Shown: one piece after another, positions 53,946-63,032 of the stretch
Position numbering within the stretch: position 1 is the first letter of the stretch
Layout: each line of letters opens with the position of its first letter
IMG/VR virus record: IMGVR_UViG_3300031715_000003
Location: 1-64,000 of that record
Strand: one strand, 5' to 3'
From: a virus
DNA: 64,000 nucleotides
Translations under genes and position numbers: made by a program
Notes under the pieces: model-generated
What the model saw: only the letters and a program-made list of their open reading frames with translations
The model's database searches: none
What the model was told of the DNA's origin: nothing

Positions 53946-54331
53946 CACCAGCGAACCAACTGCAAGGAATCCCGGAAGGCGTGGAGGTCATCGACTACTT
54001 GCCAGCCAGCTCCGATGATTTCGAACTCCTCCGCTTCTTCGATGACCCCATCATCATCAAGGGAGGGCGCCCGCACGCTTCGATCTCGATCCGGGTTAAG
54101 CCAGCGCAAGGCTATTGCTTCATCGAGGGGAAACTCCTCCAGCAGGCCGATATCAGGGCGCTCGGCACGACGACGCTGCAAACATATTCGGCCACGAAGG
54201 TTCTCCCTCCGACCGTCATTATGGCAACCATCAAGTTTTCGGTGGAGAACGCTATCGATCAGGCAGCGGTGGAGCAGGCGCTGGAAGGGTTGCGCCAAGT
54301 GCGGGGATTCAATTCGTTGGAGAAGGCATGA
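53942..54331 (+). CDS. unknown protein of 129 residues
   Basis: ATGA overlap. EGVEVIDYLPASSDDFELLR, beta-rich centre, then TKVLPPTVIMATIKFS (antisense motif) and a helical end. Not recognised. Confidence 0.45.
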   Translation: MTPANQLQGIPEGVEVIDYLPASSDDFELLRFFDDPIIIKGGRPHASISIRVKPAQGYCFIEGKLLQQADIRALGTTTLQTYSATKVLPPTVIMATIKFSVENAIDQAAVEQALEGLRQVRGFNSLEKA

Positions 54332-54537
54332 ATATGGCAGAACTAAATCCGATTACTGACGTAGAACGTTATATCGACGCCAAACTTCAAGAAGGATTGA
54401 CGGCGCTGGAAATCAAGATCAAGATTGCGATCGCCGTGGAGGATGCGCGCATCGCGCTAGCCCGTGCCCTTCAACTCGATGATGATCCGAAGAACAAAGC
54501 CAACTACAGCGCGGCACTGACGGCTCTGGGGGAATAG
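54328..54537 (+). CDS. small helical protein
   Basis: 69 residues, ATGA overlap. ITDVERYIDAKLQEGLTALE, IKIKIAIAVEDARIALARAL. One long amphipathic helix, acidic. Next gene overlaps as TAGTG. Confidence 0.45.
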   Translation: MNMAELNPITDVERYIDAKLQEGLTALEIKIKIAIAVEDARIALARALQLDDDPKNKANYSAALTALGE

Positions 54538-54770
54538 TGGACTTCGAGCGATATCTCCTTAAAGCCCTCGGTGGTGCCGATGATGGATTGCTCTCCCTGA
54601 GGGTGGAACCGCTGGAAGACGGATCTGGCCACTACGTTTACGTGGACCCACTGGGCGATAAGGAAGTCTTTATGCTGAAAGGCAACGAGCTGGTCCCATT
54701 CGGATTTTTCGATCCCGCCGAAAGACCAAAAGCGTTCTCCCCCGATGAGTCACCGCTTCAAACGTCCTAA
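54537..54770 (+). CDS. small unknown protein
   Basis: 77 residues from a GTG. DFERYLLKALGGADDGLLSL, beta-rich centre, C-terminal RPKAFSPDESP encoded by GCGTTCTCCCCCGATGAG, the antisense motif that contains the next start codon. Confidence 0.45.
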   Translation: MDFERYLLKALGGADDGLLSLRVEPLEDGSGHYVYVDPLGDKEVFMLKGNELVPFGFFDPAERPKAFSPDESPLQTS

Positions 54771-55029
54771 GCAGTTCCTCAATCAGGGAACTCCCCTGGC
54801 GAGACTGCGGAAGCACGTAGAGCAGATCCAGACTCAGGAGCAGTTCGACGCCTTCCTGGAAAAGCTCAGACCTGATATTCGTGCCGCCGGACTCCCCATG
54901 ATCGAATCCTGGCTAAAGTTTGCTCCTCGAAACCTTGCTACCAAGGCCAACGCATCACGCGCTGCCGAGTTAGCCGTTAGCGAGGGGGAGTACGCTGTAG
55001 AAATTGAGACCGGGCCTTTATTCTCCTAA
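54745..55029 (+). CDS. small helical protein
   Basis: 94 residues starting at the ATG of that antisense motif. RFKRPKQFLNQGTPLARLRK, HVEQIQTQEQFDAFLEKLRP, then SEGEYAVEIETG (sense motif). Convergent overlap with the minus-strand gene. Not recognised. Confidence 0.45.
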   Translation: MSHRFKRPKQFLNQGTPLARLRKHVEQIQTQEQFDAFLEKLRPDIRAAGLPMIESWLKFAPRNLATKANASRAAELAVSEGEYAVEIETGPLFS

Positions 55030-55249
55030 GGCGGCCCACCACGGCAAACAATCGCCCTAGATTGGTATGCTTGTGTCCGATGTGCCAGCCTCCGCACTCC
55101 TCGCATTCGTAAGGAGTCATCCCGCCGTACCCCTTTTTGGTCATAGCGCGGCAAGCGTTCGATGCGGTTTCCCGATGCCGGTACCGAACCTTTCCCGTGG
55201 CTTCGCACGTCATCTCTCCCCTGCTGGGCCCTCCCGGCGCACTTTCCAT
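54977..55249 (-). CDS. minus-strand zinc-knuckle protein
   Basis: 90 residues. TCEATGKVRYRHRETASNAC, then YECEECGGWHIGHK: the GKxRYxxxxxAxxAC...YxCxxCxxWHxG pattern of a small zinc family widespread in phages and actinobacteria. It points against its neighbours and may be an independently expressed early or lysogenic-type gene. Start at 55249 uncertain; ATGs at 55279 and 55213 also fit. Confidence 0.6.
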   Translation of the reverse strand: MESAPGGPSRGEMTCEATGKVRYRHRETASNACRAMTKKGYGGMTPYECEECGGWHIGHKHTNLGRLFAVVGRLRRIKARSQFLQRTPPR

Positions 55250-55273
55250 TTTAGACCAGTTCTCCCCCAACAT

Positions 55274-55303
55274 TTGCATTTCAAAACATTTCTGCTGTAT
55301 AGT
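55274..55303 (+). promoter_or_regulatory. promoter of the capsid operon
   Basis: TTGCAT (55274-55279), 18 bases, TATAGT (55298-55303), about 105 bases before the portal gene. A perfect hairpin GCGGGG-ACTT-CCCCGC lies at 55312-55327 in the leader, followed by a 70-base untranslated stretch with a GGGGGGAGTTC motif as the ribosome site. Confidence 0.6.
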
Positions 55304-55407
55304 GTGAATCAGCGGGGACTTCCCCGCCAATAAGAGAAGAACACCGCACCTGACCCGTCGTGATGACGGTGATGGTCGACCCCGGAAGTTTCGGGGGGAG
55401 TTCATAG

Positions 55408-57642
55408 ATGGATCCAAACTCCGTCACGGCGATGTCGCCGGCGCAGGTCCATTCGTGGCCTGTGCCGATGAATCCCCAATCCTATTCGGGCCAAATTTTT
55501 ACCGACGCCGACGCCGAAGACGCGTTCCTCAAAGAAGCGCTGGAGCGTTTCAAAACCGCCGAAGACGCCGAACGCAAGCTCCGCGAAGAGATGGAGGAAG
55601 ACCATCGCTTTGCCTGCGGAACCCAGTGGCCCCAAACCATCCAAGCACAGCGCCATGCCCAGGATCGACCCACCCTCTCGATCAACCGCGTCCCTGAATT
55701 CGTCTCCCACGCCGTAAATAACCTTCGTCAGAACCGGCCGATGATCAAGATCGTCCCAGTGGGGGACGGTGCCACCACCGACATCGCCAACCTTCGGCAG
55801 GGGCTGGTCCGCCACATCCAGCAGAAATCCAAGGCGGAGACAGTTTTTGACGAAACGGCCCACATGATGTTCGAAATGGGGTTGTCGTGGATCCGCGTGG
55901 TGGCCGATTGGGCCAATCCTGAATCTTTCGATCAGGAACTCTTTATCCGCTGGATCCGCAATCCCTTTACGGTCTACTGGGACCCGTTCTGCACGCAGCC
56001 GGACTGGTCCGACATGAAGTGGCTCTTCATCATCGAGGACCTTACCAAAGCGGAATTCCAGACACGCTTTGGGGAAGACGCACTAGCGATGAGTTGGCCC
56101 ACCACGGAAAGCGGAAACTCCACTCCCTCGTGGTTCCCGGAGGGCAAGATTCGGATTGCCGAGTACTTCCGGGTCAAGATCGTGGAGGACAAGCTCTGCC
56201 AGCTTGAGGACAAGACCACGCGGCTATTCTCGGAACTCCCCAAAGGCATGTATTTCGTGGCCGAGGTAGAGAACGGCAAACCCGGCGAACTCGGACTTTT
56301 TGAAGAAGAGACGAAAGCGTATGTCGGCAAAGCTCGCGAGACCAATGTACCAGAGGTCTGGCACTACCTGATGAGCGCCCGCAAGGTGCTGTCGAAGACG
56401 AGGTGGTTAGGGTCGCGCATTCCCGTTCTCCCCTGCATTGGACACCAGACGGAATTTGAAGGCGAACTCAGCGTGGAGGGCATGGTGCGGTGGGCACGGG
56501 AACCGCAGCGCATGTACAACTACATGTACTCCTCCTTTGTGGAAGCGGTGGCGCTTACGCCCAAGGCGCCGTTCATCGCGGAGGTGGATCAGATCCCGGA
56601 TGGCAATGCAGAAGAGTGGGAGAAGGCGAACCAAAAGCCGGTTGCCGTCCTGCGATACAAGGCCAGGTCAGAAGGCGGCCAACTTCTTCCTCCCCCCATG
56701 CGGCAACCCGCCACTCCCGATATCGCGGCGTTTAGCGCCGGGCTGCAGATGTCGGATGCCAACCTCAAAGCCGTCTTCCGAATCTACGATGCTTCGCTTG
56801 GACAGCGGGGCCCCCAGGAGTCTGGGCTTGCGATCAATGCCCGCAAGGTGGAGTCCGATACCGGGATTTTCAACTGGGGCGATAACTTCCTGAGGTGCCT
56901 CCACAACGTCGGCTGGGTCCTGAATGAACTCCTACCGTTCTACTACAACAGCCCGGGGAAGGTGATCCGCATCCTCCAGGATGATGACTCCCGCAAGGAA
57001 GTCGTAATGAACCAAGCATTCCTCGAACAGGGACAGAAAAGGATTTACGATCTCGAACAACAGGGGGAGTACGGAGTAGATATTTCGACCGGGCCATCCG
57101 TCCAGACGCTGCGGCAGGAGAAGGTCAAGGGCATGATCGAGTTTTTCCAACTGTACCCTGCAGGTCTCCAAGCCTGCGCCCATGTCCTGGTAAAAGAATT
57201 CGATTTCCCTGGAGCGGAGAAGATTTCGGCGCAACTCGAGAAGCTTCTCCCACCGGCCCTGCAGACGCCCGATCCGGACTCCCCGCCTGATCCCAATCAA
57301 CTTCAATCGCAGATCGGGATACTGACGCAGCAGAACCAGCAACTATTGGCGGCCCTCAAGGAAGCGAGCGACAAATTCAACCTCGAAGCCATGAAGCAGT
57401 TGCACGCCGATTGGCGCAACCAGCAGACCCAGGAAGTGCAATTGGCACTGGGGCTGAGCCGCACGGGCTCCGAGGAAATCAAGTTTTTATTCGACCGGAT
57501 GTTCAGCGAGATGGAGCAACTGCGCCAGCAAGTGGCGGCAGGCTCTCCGGGAACTCCGGCGACGCCGGGAGTGAACTCCCCTCCGGCGACTCCGACTTTA
57601 CCTCCAACGGCGGGAGGGCAGACGCCGTCCGTGGGTCCCTGA
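55408..57642 (+). CDS. P22-type portal protein
   Basis: 744 residues. FTDADAEDAFLKEALERFKT, EDHRFACGTQWPQTIQAQRH and RPTLSINRVPEFVSHAVNNL are typical of the P22 gp1 portal family, and the length matches P22 (about 725). C-terminal about 85 residues are Q-, P- and G-rich, with a coiled coil (QIGILTQQNQQLLAALKEAS). The portal forms the dodecameric ring through which terminase packs DNA. The motif GGGGGGAGTTC precedes the ATG by 8 bases. Confidence 0.9.
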   Translation: MDPNSVTAMSPAQVHSWPVPMNPQSYSGQIFTDADAEDAFLKEALERFKTAEDAERKLREEMEEDHRFACGTQWPQTIQAQRHAQDRPTLSINRVPEFVSHAVNNLRQNRPMIKIVPVGDGATTDIANLRQGLVRHIQQKSKAETVFDETAHMMFEMGLSWIRVVADWANPESFDQELFIRWIRNPFTVYWDPFCTQPDWSDMKWLFIIEDLTKAEFQTRFGEDALAMSWPTTESGNSTPSWFPEGKIRIAEYFRVKIVEDKLCQLEDKTTRLFSELPKGMYFVAEVENGKPGELGLFEEETKAYVGKARETNVPEVWHYLMSARKVLSKTRWLGSRIPVLPCIGHQTEFEGELSVEGMVRWAREPQRMYNYMYSSFVEAVALTPKAPFIAEVDQIPDGNAEEWEKANQKPVAVLRYKARSEGGQLLPPPMRQPATPDIAAFSAGLQMSDANLKAVFRIYDASLGQRGPQESGLAINARKVESDTGIFNWGDNFLRCLHNVGWVLNELLPFYYNSPGKVIRILQDDDSRKEVVMNQAFLEQGQKRIYDLEQQGEYGVDISTGPSVQTLRQEKVKGMIEFFQLYPAGLQACAHVLVKEFDFPGAEKISAQLEKLLPPALQTPDPDSPPDPNQLQSQIGILTQQNQQLLAALKEASDKFNLEAMKQLHADWRNQQTQEVQLALGLSRTGSEEIKFLFDRMFSEMEQLRQQVAAGSPGTPATPGVNSPPATPTLPPTAGGQTPSVGP

Positions 57643-57664
57643 GGGATCCGCAGAAAAGAGAACT

Positions 57665-58930
57665 ATGGCAATCAGAATGGACTCGAACACTCAAGAGGAT
57701 TTTCAGCAGGTCATCAAGCACTACGGGTTGGAAAACCTACCCGAAGCGCAGGCGGCTTCCGAAGAGACTCCAGTGTCGGAACCACCCTCCGAATCCAAGG
57801 AAGAGCCTGGCGGGGAACCCGCTGGGGAGCCCAAGGATAAAAGCGCGGCCCCTCCGGAGGAGGTCAAAACAGAAACAACGCAGGAGGCTCCTCCTGTAGG
57901 GGAAACCGAAGACGAAAAGAAGAGAAAGAGTGGATGGGCCCGCAAGGTCGAGAAACTAACGGCCCAAGTAGATGCGATTCGTGAGCAACTAGAGAGCGAA
58001 CGCGGCAACTCCCGTGGCCTCCAGGAACGCCTGGAGGAAGCGGAGCGACGACTTGCGGATGCGACGGGATCAGAACCGGAGCCTGAGGTAGAACAGGGCC
58101 CGGTTCGTCCCAAGCGTCCCAAGACGCCGACCCTGGCAGAGCACGACGGCGATTACGAGAAGTGGAGTGCGGCTATGGTGCAGCACGATGTCCTCCTCGA
58201 CAAATACGAGGAGGAGATGGAGCAGTACCGCACGCAAGTCACGGAACGGGCGATCGCTGAAAATAGTGCCAGGGCCGAACAACAACTCCGGGAAAACGAA
58301 ATTGTCCGCAGTTTCGTGGATCGCCGGGATGCCGGAAAGAAGATTCTGGCCGAATCCTTGGATTCCGAGGAAGTCTCATGGGCCGAACTATTCGGGGATG
58401 GCAACGGCAATCCCGGGATTGTCCGCGACAGCTTCATGGACGCTCCTGCCGACAATCCGCAAGGTGGTGCGGCGGCGGCCAGGGACTGGATCAATCGCAA
58501 ATCCAAGAATCCGGCTCTTTTGCTCTATCACTTCGGTCTTGATTCCATACACAGCGGCGCGGAGAACCAGCGCTTCCGCGATATGGATGCCTTCGATCAA
58601 ATCGTCGAACTCAAGGCGCTAGATGAGCGTTTGGGAGCGGAAATTGCGGCCAAGAAAAACGGCCGCACTGAAGCAGCCCCACCGCCAAGACAAGAGCGTA
58701 CTCCCCAGCAGGAACCTCCCGCAAGAACACAACCACGTCCCGCCCACAGGGTACCGGAACCTCCGATCCCAACCGTCGGTGGCCACTCCATACGAGCGAC
58801 CGCCGATTCAACGGCTCAACTGGCCAGACTCTACGAGGAAGGCCGTAAGACCGGGGATATGAGTGCCTACCGGCAAGCGCGGGAACAGCAGAGAGCTGCT
58901 GAAGTCGCGGCGGGGAGGATACGCCCTTAA
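57665..58930 (+). CDS. scaffolding protein
   Basis: 421 residues directly between portal and coat. Acidic, E-, P- and S-rich N-terminal half (SEPPSESKEEPGGEPAGEPK), a coiled coil at about 95-140 (KLTAQVDAIREQLESERGNS), a helical middle and a basic C-terminal helix-turn-helix (LARLYEEGRKTGDMSAYRQA), as in P22-type scaffolds that bind coat through a C-terminal helical pair. Identification rests on position and composition. Confidence 0.75.
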   Translation: MAIRMDSNTQEDFQQVIKHYGLENLPEAQAASEETPVSEPPSESKEEPGGEPAGEPKDKSAAPPEEVKTETTQEAPPVGETEDEKKRKSGWARKVEKLTAQVDAIREQLESERGNSRGLQERLEEAERRLADATGSEPEPEVEQGPVRPKRPKTPTLAEHDGDYEKWSAAMVQHDVLLDKYEEEMEQYRTQVTERAIAENSARAEQQLRENEIVRSFVDRRDAGKKILAESLDSEEVSWAELFGDGNGNPGIVRDSFMDAPADNPQGGAAAARDWINRKSKNPALLLYHFGLDSIHSGAENQRFRDMDAFDQIVELKALDERLGAEIAAKKNGRTEAAPPPRQERTPQQEPPARTQPRPAHRVPEPPIPTVGGHSIRATADSTAQLARLYEEGRKTGDMSAYRQAREQQRAAEVAAGRIRP

Positions 58931-58956
58931 GATCCCGGCCGGGAGAACAAAACCGA

Positions 58957-60207
58957 GTGGCTAATTCATTTCTCACCATCGGCATGGTCACATACGAAAT
59001 GCTGATGGTGCTTCACAACCTTGTGGTGGCGGCCAAGAAAGCGAACCGCAACTACGAGAAACAATTCGCGCGAGTGGGCGCCAAGATCGGACAACAGGTC
59101 CAGATCCGCAAGCCCCCGCTCTACACCGTCACGGATGGTCCTACGTTTGTCGCGCAGGATTACGCCGAAACCAGCGTCCCCTTGACGCTCAACAAGCACA
59201 AACAGGTGGGCGTTGAGTTCCTCAATGATGACCTCGTGCTCAGCATGGACGATTTCCGTGGTAGATTCCTCGAGCCCGCCATCGTTCCCCTTGCGAACAT
59301 TGTCGACACCGACATCATGTCGCTCTACACCATGGCTTGGGAATTCACCGGCACCCCCGGCGTCACCCCGGCCCAAGACCTGCCGTTCCTAGACGCCAAA
59401 ACCCTGATAACGGCCAATGCCGCCGGCGGAAGAATGTGGCCCATGATCGTCAGTTTGACCACTGACGCTCGCCTGTCCAGCGGCCTGGCTGGACGCTTCA
59501 ACCCCCAAAAGGACATCTCGGGTCTGTACCTTGAAGGTTCGATGGGGCCCGCTCTGGGATGGGACTTCTACAAGACTCAGAACGTCCAGATCTTCACCAC
59601 CGGAGCATGGTCGGCCAGCGTCCCTGCGACCGGCATCACGGTGAATCTCGCCGGACAAACCGGTTCCACCATCAACGTGACTGGGGCGACCGCTGGTGTC
59701 AACAACATCGGTCTCCTCGGCGATATCGTCCAGTTCGCTGGTGTCTACAAGGTCAACCCCGTAACGTACCTCAACACCGGGTTGCTCCAAAACTTCGTCC
59801 TCACGGCCAACGTAAATTCGGACGGCGGTGGCAACATCGCGCTCCCCATCAGCCCCCCGATCATCATCGTGGGCAAGGGCCAGACCGTAACGAACTCCCC
59901 GGCCAATGGCGCGCAGGTGCTGGTGTGGGGGAATCAGAACGTCGCGCAGGTGGCCAGCGTCACCTCCGCTCAGTGCATGGGATGGGCCTCGGAAGCCGTC
60001 ACCATGGCGATGGCCGATCTCAAGGTCTTCGGTGAAGGCGAGGGCGTAAAGTGCACCCGCATGGCCGACGACGATCTCGGGATGAGCGTGCTGTATACAC
60101 GCGGAGTGGACATTCGCGAATTCTCCGAGATTTCGCGCATGGACATCCTCTACGGCATGACCATGCCTCGTCCGGAACACGCCGTCAGGGTGGCGGCGAT
60201 GTCGTAA
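58957..60207 (+). CDS. P22-type major coat protein
   Basis: 416 residues from a GTG. N-arm FLTIGMVTYEMLMVLHNLVVAAKKANRNYEKQFA, E-loop-like region with VPLTLNKHKQVGVEFLNDDL, a PIVPLANIVD-like helix, and a C-terminal region LGDIVQFAGVYKVNP...VTNSPANGA match the P22 coat family. Two parts of it recur in other genes here: the N-arm at 52324 and the 228-325 region at 37642. It would polymerise on the scaffold into a T=7-type procapsid. Confidence 0.9.
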   Translation: MANSFLTIGMVTYEMLMVLHNLVVAAKKANRNYEKQFARVGAKIGQQVQIRKPPLYTVTDGPTFVAQDYAETSVPLTLNKHKQVGVEFLNDDLVLSMDDFRGRFLEPAIVPLANIVDTDIMSLYTMAWEFTGTPGVTPAQDLPFLDAKTLITANAAGGRMWPMIVSLTTDARLSSGLAGRFNPQKDISGLYLEGSMGPALGWDFYKTQNVQIFTTGAWSASVPATGITVNLAGQTGSTINVTGATAGVNNIGLLGDIVQFAGVYKVNPVTYLNTGLLQNFVLTANVNSDGGGNIALPISPPIIIVGKGQTVTNSPANGAQVLVWGNQNVAQVASVTSAQCMGWASEAVTMAMADLKVFGEGEGVKCTRMADDDLGMSVLYTRGVDIREFSEISRMDILYGMTMPRPEHAVRVAAMS

Positions 60208-60240
60208 GGGGGAGCGTACTCCCAAAGGAGAACCATAACC

Positions 60241-61110
60241 ATGAAAACCTTTAGACTGATCGCTCTCTTGTCTCTGGCCAGCGCCATTGGCTCTGCCCAA
60301 TTGAACGTGACATCGACCACGCTCGCGGCTGCCGTTACGTCGGCCAGTTGTCCGGCGGCTGGCTGCACCGTGACGCTTACCAGCGCCACTGGTGTCGTGG
60401 CCCAAGGTCCCAACAACCAAATCAATACCGTGCTCTACGTGGATCGCGAACTGATGTGGGTCACCAACTTCATCAGCGGCACCACTTACGGAGTGCAACG
60501 CGGCAAAAACCAAACGCGCCCGTGGACTCACTCCAGTGGCGCGACCGTCTACCTCGGACCTCCCACCAACAACTTCCTCGCTAACAATGGGACTTCGGCG
60601 GAGACTTGGGGGAGTTGCGTGGCGACCAACGAATACAGTCTCCCCAAGATCTATGTCACAACCGGAGACATCTTCCAGTGCTACAACGGTGCGAATGGAG
60701 GGAATTGGTTCTTGGTCGGGAGTGGCACCGGGGTGACGGTAGGGAAGTCTCTTTCGGCCTTCTGCACCGGAACGGTCGGTAGCGCCGAGACTGAATTCCT
60801 CAACGACGCGGCCTGCTCTGGAGCCACCGCAAACCTCGCGAAAAACGTAGTCGTAACCGGTGGAACGCTGGCAAACCTTAGGGTTTACAGCACTGCGGTC
60901 GCCGTCGGAGGAACCAACAAGGACGTGATGACCGTTTTCAAGAACGGCAGCGCCACCACCATCACCTGTACGATTGCGGCTTCGGCCGCGACGTGCTCTG
61001 ACTCGGGTCATTCCGTCATGACGGTACCGGGTGACGTCATATCGTTCCAATTCGTGACCGCCACTTCCGATACCGCCGCCAATATGGTGGCCTCAGTCGG
61101 TCTGTACTGA
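60241..61110 (+). CDS. exported protein following the coat gene
   Basis: 289 residues with a Sec signal peptide (MKTFRLIALLSLASAIGSA). The mature part is beta-rich with TTYGVQRGKNQTRPWTHSSG, CVATNEYSLPKIYVTTGDIF and repeated CTIAAS, GVAVGGT motifs. The position after the coat gene suggests a decoration or head-fibre protein; the signal peptide speaks against cytoplasmic assembly. AAAGGAGAACC precedes the ATG. Confidence 0.6.
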   Translation: MKTFRLIALLSLASAIGSAQLNVTSTTLAAAVTSASCPAAGCTVTLTSATGVVAQGPNNQINTVLYVDRELMWVTNFISGTTYGVQRGKNQTRPWTHSSGATVYLGPPTNNFLANNGTSAETWGSCVATNEYSLPKIYVTTGDIFQCYNGANGGNWFLVGSGTGVTVGKSLSAFCTGTVGSAETEFLNDAACSGATANLAKNVVVTGGTLANLRVYSTAVAVGGTNKDVMTVFKNGSATTITCTIAASAATCSDSGHSVMTVPGDVISFQFVTATSDTAANMVASVGLY

Positions 61111-61122
61111 CACACAAGGGGA

Positions 61123-61156
61123 CAGGGGGAAGACGCTTTCGAGCGTTCTCCCCCTG
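61123..61156 (+). terminator. hairpin of opposed motif copies
   Basis: CAGGGGGA and TCCCCCTG with further pairing of GACGC/GAGCG, loop TTTC. No T-tract follows, so it may be an RNA-processing or regulatory hairpin instead of a terminator. The right arm is a full antisense motif (GAGCGTTCTCCCCCTGAAGG). Confidence 0.5.
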
Positions 61157-61169
61157 AAGGGCCAAATAA

Positions 61170-61604
61170 ATGAAAATGCTGATGCGAATCTGGTGCGGTG
61201 CGTTGCTGGCCTTCATGTTATTTGTAGTGGGGGTATCGGCCGAGCCGCAGCAGGGCAGGATCATCACCATCACGGCGGGAACGGCCATCAGGCTGATTCT
61301 TAACCCCACCACCGTCAAGCCGGTGCTGGCCAACTCCATGCTGATCCAGGTGCAGCATGCAGGAAGTGGCCTCGTTTATGTCCTCAACGCCAACCCGCAG
61401 CAAACATGCGCCCTGGGGAATGCTACGACGACGGAGGTGGCGGAACTGGCCCCAGCTACATCGACAGAGCCCGGGGGATCATTCACGTTCCCTAGCAATG
61501 GGTCGGCAACCACCGGTTCCAGCGGGTTCGATGTCCGGTACTGGTGCGTCGATGGATCCAACAGCGGCGACACCGTGATTGTGTCGTGGGATGTAAGGAA
61601 TTGA
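61170..61604 (+). CDS. secreted beta-rich protein
   Basis: 144 residues: signal peptide MKMLMRIWCGALLAFMLFVV, then beta strands with IITITAGTAIRLILNPTTVK, two cysteines (TCALGN, YWCVDG). Resembles small adhesin or decoration modules in composition. Not recognised. Confidence 0.5.
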   Translation: MKMLMRIWCGALLAFMLFVVGVSAEPQQGRIITITAGTAIRLILNPTTVKPVLANSMLIQVQHAGSGLVYVLNANPQQTCALGNATTTEVAELAPATSTEPGGSFTFPSNGSATTGSSGFDVRYWCVDGSNSGDTVIVSWDVRN

Positions 61605-61617
61605 GAGGAGAACGTTC

Positions 61618-61893
61618 ATGAAAACAGGCAAGACGGCCCAGGATTATCGGGAGACGGGCTGGAAGAAGCAGCCCAAGCCGCCCGAAAAGAGGCTGCCAGA
61701 TCCCGGGAGCGAATTCCCCAAGCATGTCGTGTGCTTCGACGGAGCGAAGCGGACGGTTAACTCCGCGGAGGAGGAAGCACAGTGTACCAGAGCTGCGGAG
61801 GTTGAACCACTGCCAGCGGAAGAGAAGAAAGAGGAGTCGGCGGCCGCGCCGGAGCCACCCAAGGAGGAAACTCCGACGGAGCATGCGGCCTAG
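61618..61893 (+). CDS. acidic proline-rich small protein
   Basis: 91 residues. KTGKTAQDYRETGWKKQPKP, then an E/P/A-rich C-terminal half. GAGAGGAGAACGTTC precedes the ATG, a motif-derived ribosome site. Disordered. Unknown. Confidence 0.45.
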   Translation: MKTGKTAQDYRETGWKKQPKPPEKRLPDPGSEFPKHVVCFDGAKRTVNSAEEEAQCTRAAEVEPLPAEEKKEESAAAPEPPKEETPTEHAA

Positions 61894-61905
61894 CTGTTTC
61901 TGGGT

Positions 61906-62274
61906 ATGGCCGAGGAACTTCGTCCGCTGACATACGCGGAGCGCAAGCGCGAAGAGCGACGAGAGAAATGGGAGTTTGCTTTCGGCAAGGAACGGACAAT
62001 GCCATTAAGGGAAAATGCCACGCCACAGGAAGTCCATGAATACCCCAAGTGGGTTACGGACCGCCAGACTGGACTCCGCATCATCGTCCACAGCCGCGAG
62101 GAGGAGGAGAGGCGCGCGGAGGCTCCTTCTCCTTTTCCTCCCTCAAATGAGGCGCCAAAACAGGAAGCGGCCAAAACCGAACTCCCCCAGAAGAAGCGCC
62201 GGGGAGCACCGTTCCCGTTCCGCACCAATGCTGGATATGAAGAAATGAAACGAGCGCAGGACGCGGCCCAGTGA
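61906..62274 (+). CDS. unknown charged protein
   Basis: 122 residues. LTYAERKREERREKWEFAFG is a charged helix, then NATPQEVHEYPKWVTDRQTG. KTELPQKKRRGAPFPFRTN carries two motif copies. Upstream of the adaptor genes; could be a virion-associated or adaptor-loading protein. Confidence 0.45.
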   Translation: MAEELRPLTYAERKREERREKWEFAFGKERTMPLRENATPQEVHEYPKWVTDRQTGLRIIVHSREEEERRAEAPSPFPPSNEAPKQEAAKTELPQKKRRGAPFPFRTNAGYEEMKRAQDAAQ

Positions 62275-63029
62275 GCATCACGTTCATACAGCTAGCGTCC
62301 GATGCCTTGAGCGATATCAAGCAACTCGGTATCGGCCAAAGCCCCAGTCCGGAGCAAATTACGCAGGCGTTAAATTACGCCAACCGGATGCTCGGTAAGT
62401 GGAGCACGCAGCGGCTGTTCCTCTACACCGTTGCCAAGTTACCGTTCGCCGCGACAGCCAACGTCCAGGACTACACCATCGGGCCGTCCGGTGCTACCTT
62501 TACCGCTGTGCGACCGACATTCGTGGAAGCCGCCCAGGTGACGCCACCGGGGAGTTCCCTCTACCTTCCGCTGAGCATCCTGGACATAACCAAATGGGGA
62601 GCCATCAGGGATAAGGGCGCTACGTGTAGCGCGTCAGGCGTTCCACAGGACGTCTGGATTGAGTACGCCTATCCAAACCTCGGATTCCATCTGTGGACCA
62701 TTCCGTCCAACGCCTGCACCATCTACCTGTCGGCATGGCAACCCCTGCCACAATTCGTAACGGCCTTTGACGTTTTGAGCTTTCCGCTTGGGTATGAGGA
62801 AGCCATACAGAAAAATCTTGCCGTAGAATTAAGTCCGGCGTATGACATGCCCGTGGACCCTACTCTTGCGGCCCTAGCGATGGACGGAATGGCGAAAATA
62901 CAAGCCGTCAACCAGCAGAGCCTCGGTGGTGCGCTAGGCGATAGTCAACTCCTCACGGCCCCGAATCTTGCGAATCCAAATCCCACGGCGACAGCGGCCC
63001 CGCCGCCGGGCTCCCCCCAGAGGCAATAG
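62271..63029 (+). CDS. P22 gp4-like head-to-tail adaptor
   Basis: 252 residues from a GTG (GTGA overlap). FIQLASDALSDIKQLGIGQS, PSPEQITQALNYANRMLGKW, then LPLSILDITKWGAIRDKGA and a C-terminal YEEAIQKNLAVELSPAYDMP. This is the layout of P22 tail accessory factor gp4 and related adaptors, which join portal to tail. The C-terminal about 20 residues are proline-rich. Confidence 0.75.
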   Translation: MSITFIQLASDALSDIKQLGIGQSPSPEQITQALNYANRMLGKWSTQRLFLYTVAKLPFAATANVQDYTIGPSGATFTAVRPTFVEAAQVTPPGSSLYLPLSILDITKWGAIRDKGATCSASGVPQDVWIEYAYPNLGFHLWTIPSNACTIYLSAWQPLPQFVTAFDVLSFPLGYEEAIQKNLAVELSPAYDMPVDPTLAALAMDGMAKIQAVNQQSLGGALGDSQLLTAPNLANPNPTATAAPPPGSPQRQ

Positions 63030-63032
63030 CAC

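Noticed and set aside
59389-61050. A 553-codon open frame on the minus strand across the coat gene
   Set aside because: It is antisense to the clearly homologous coat protein and the exported protein. Its composition is that of a shadow frame, with no motif or ribosome site.
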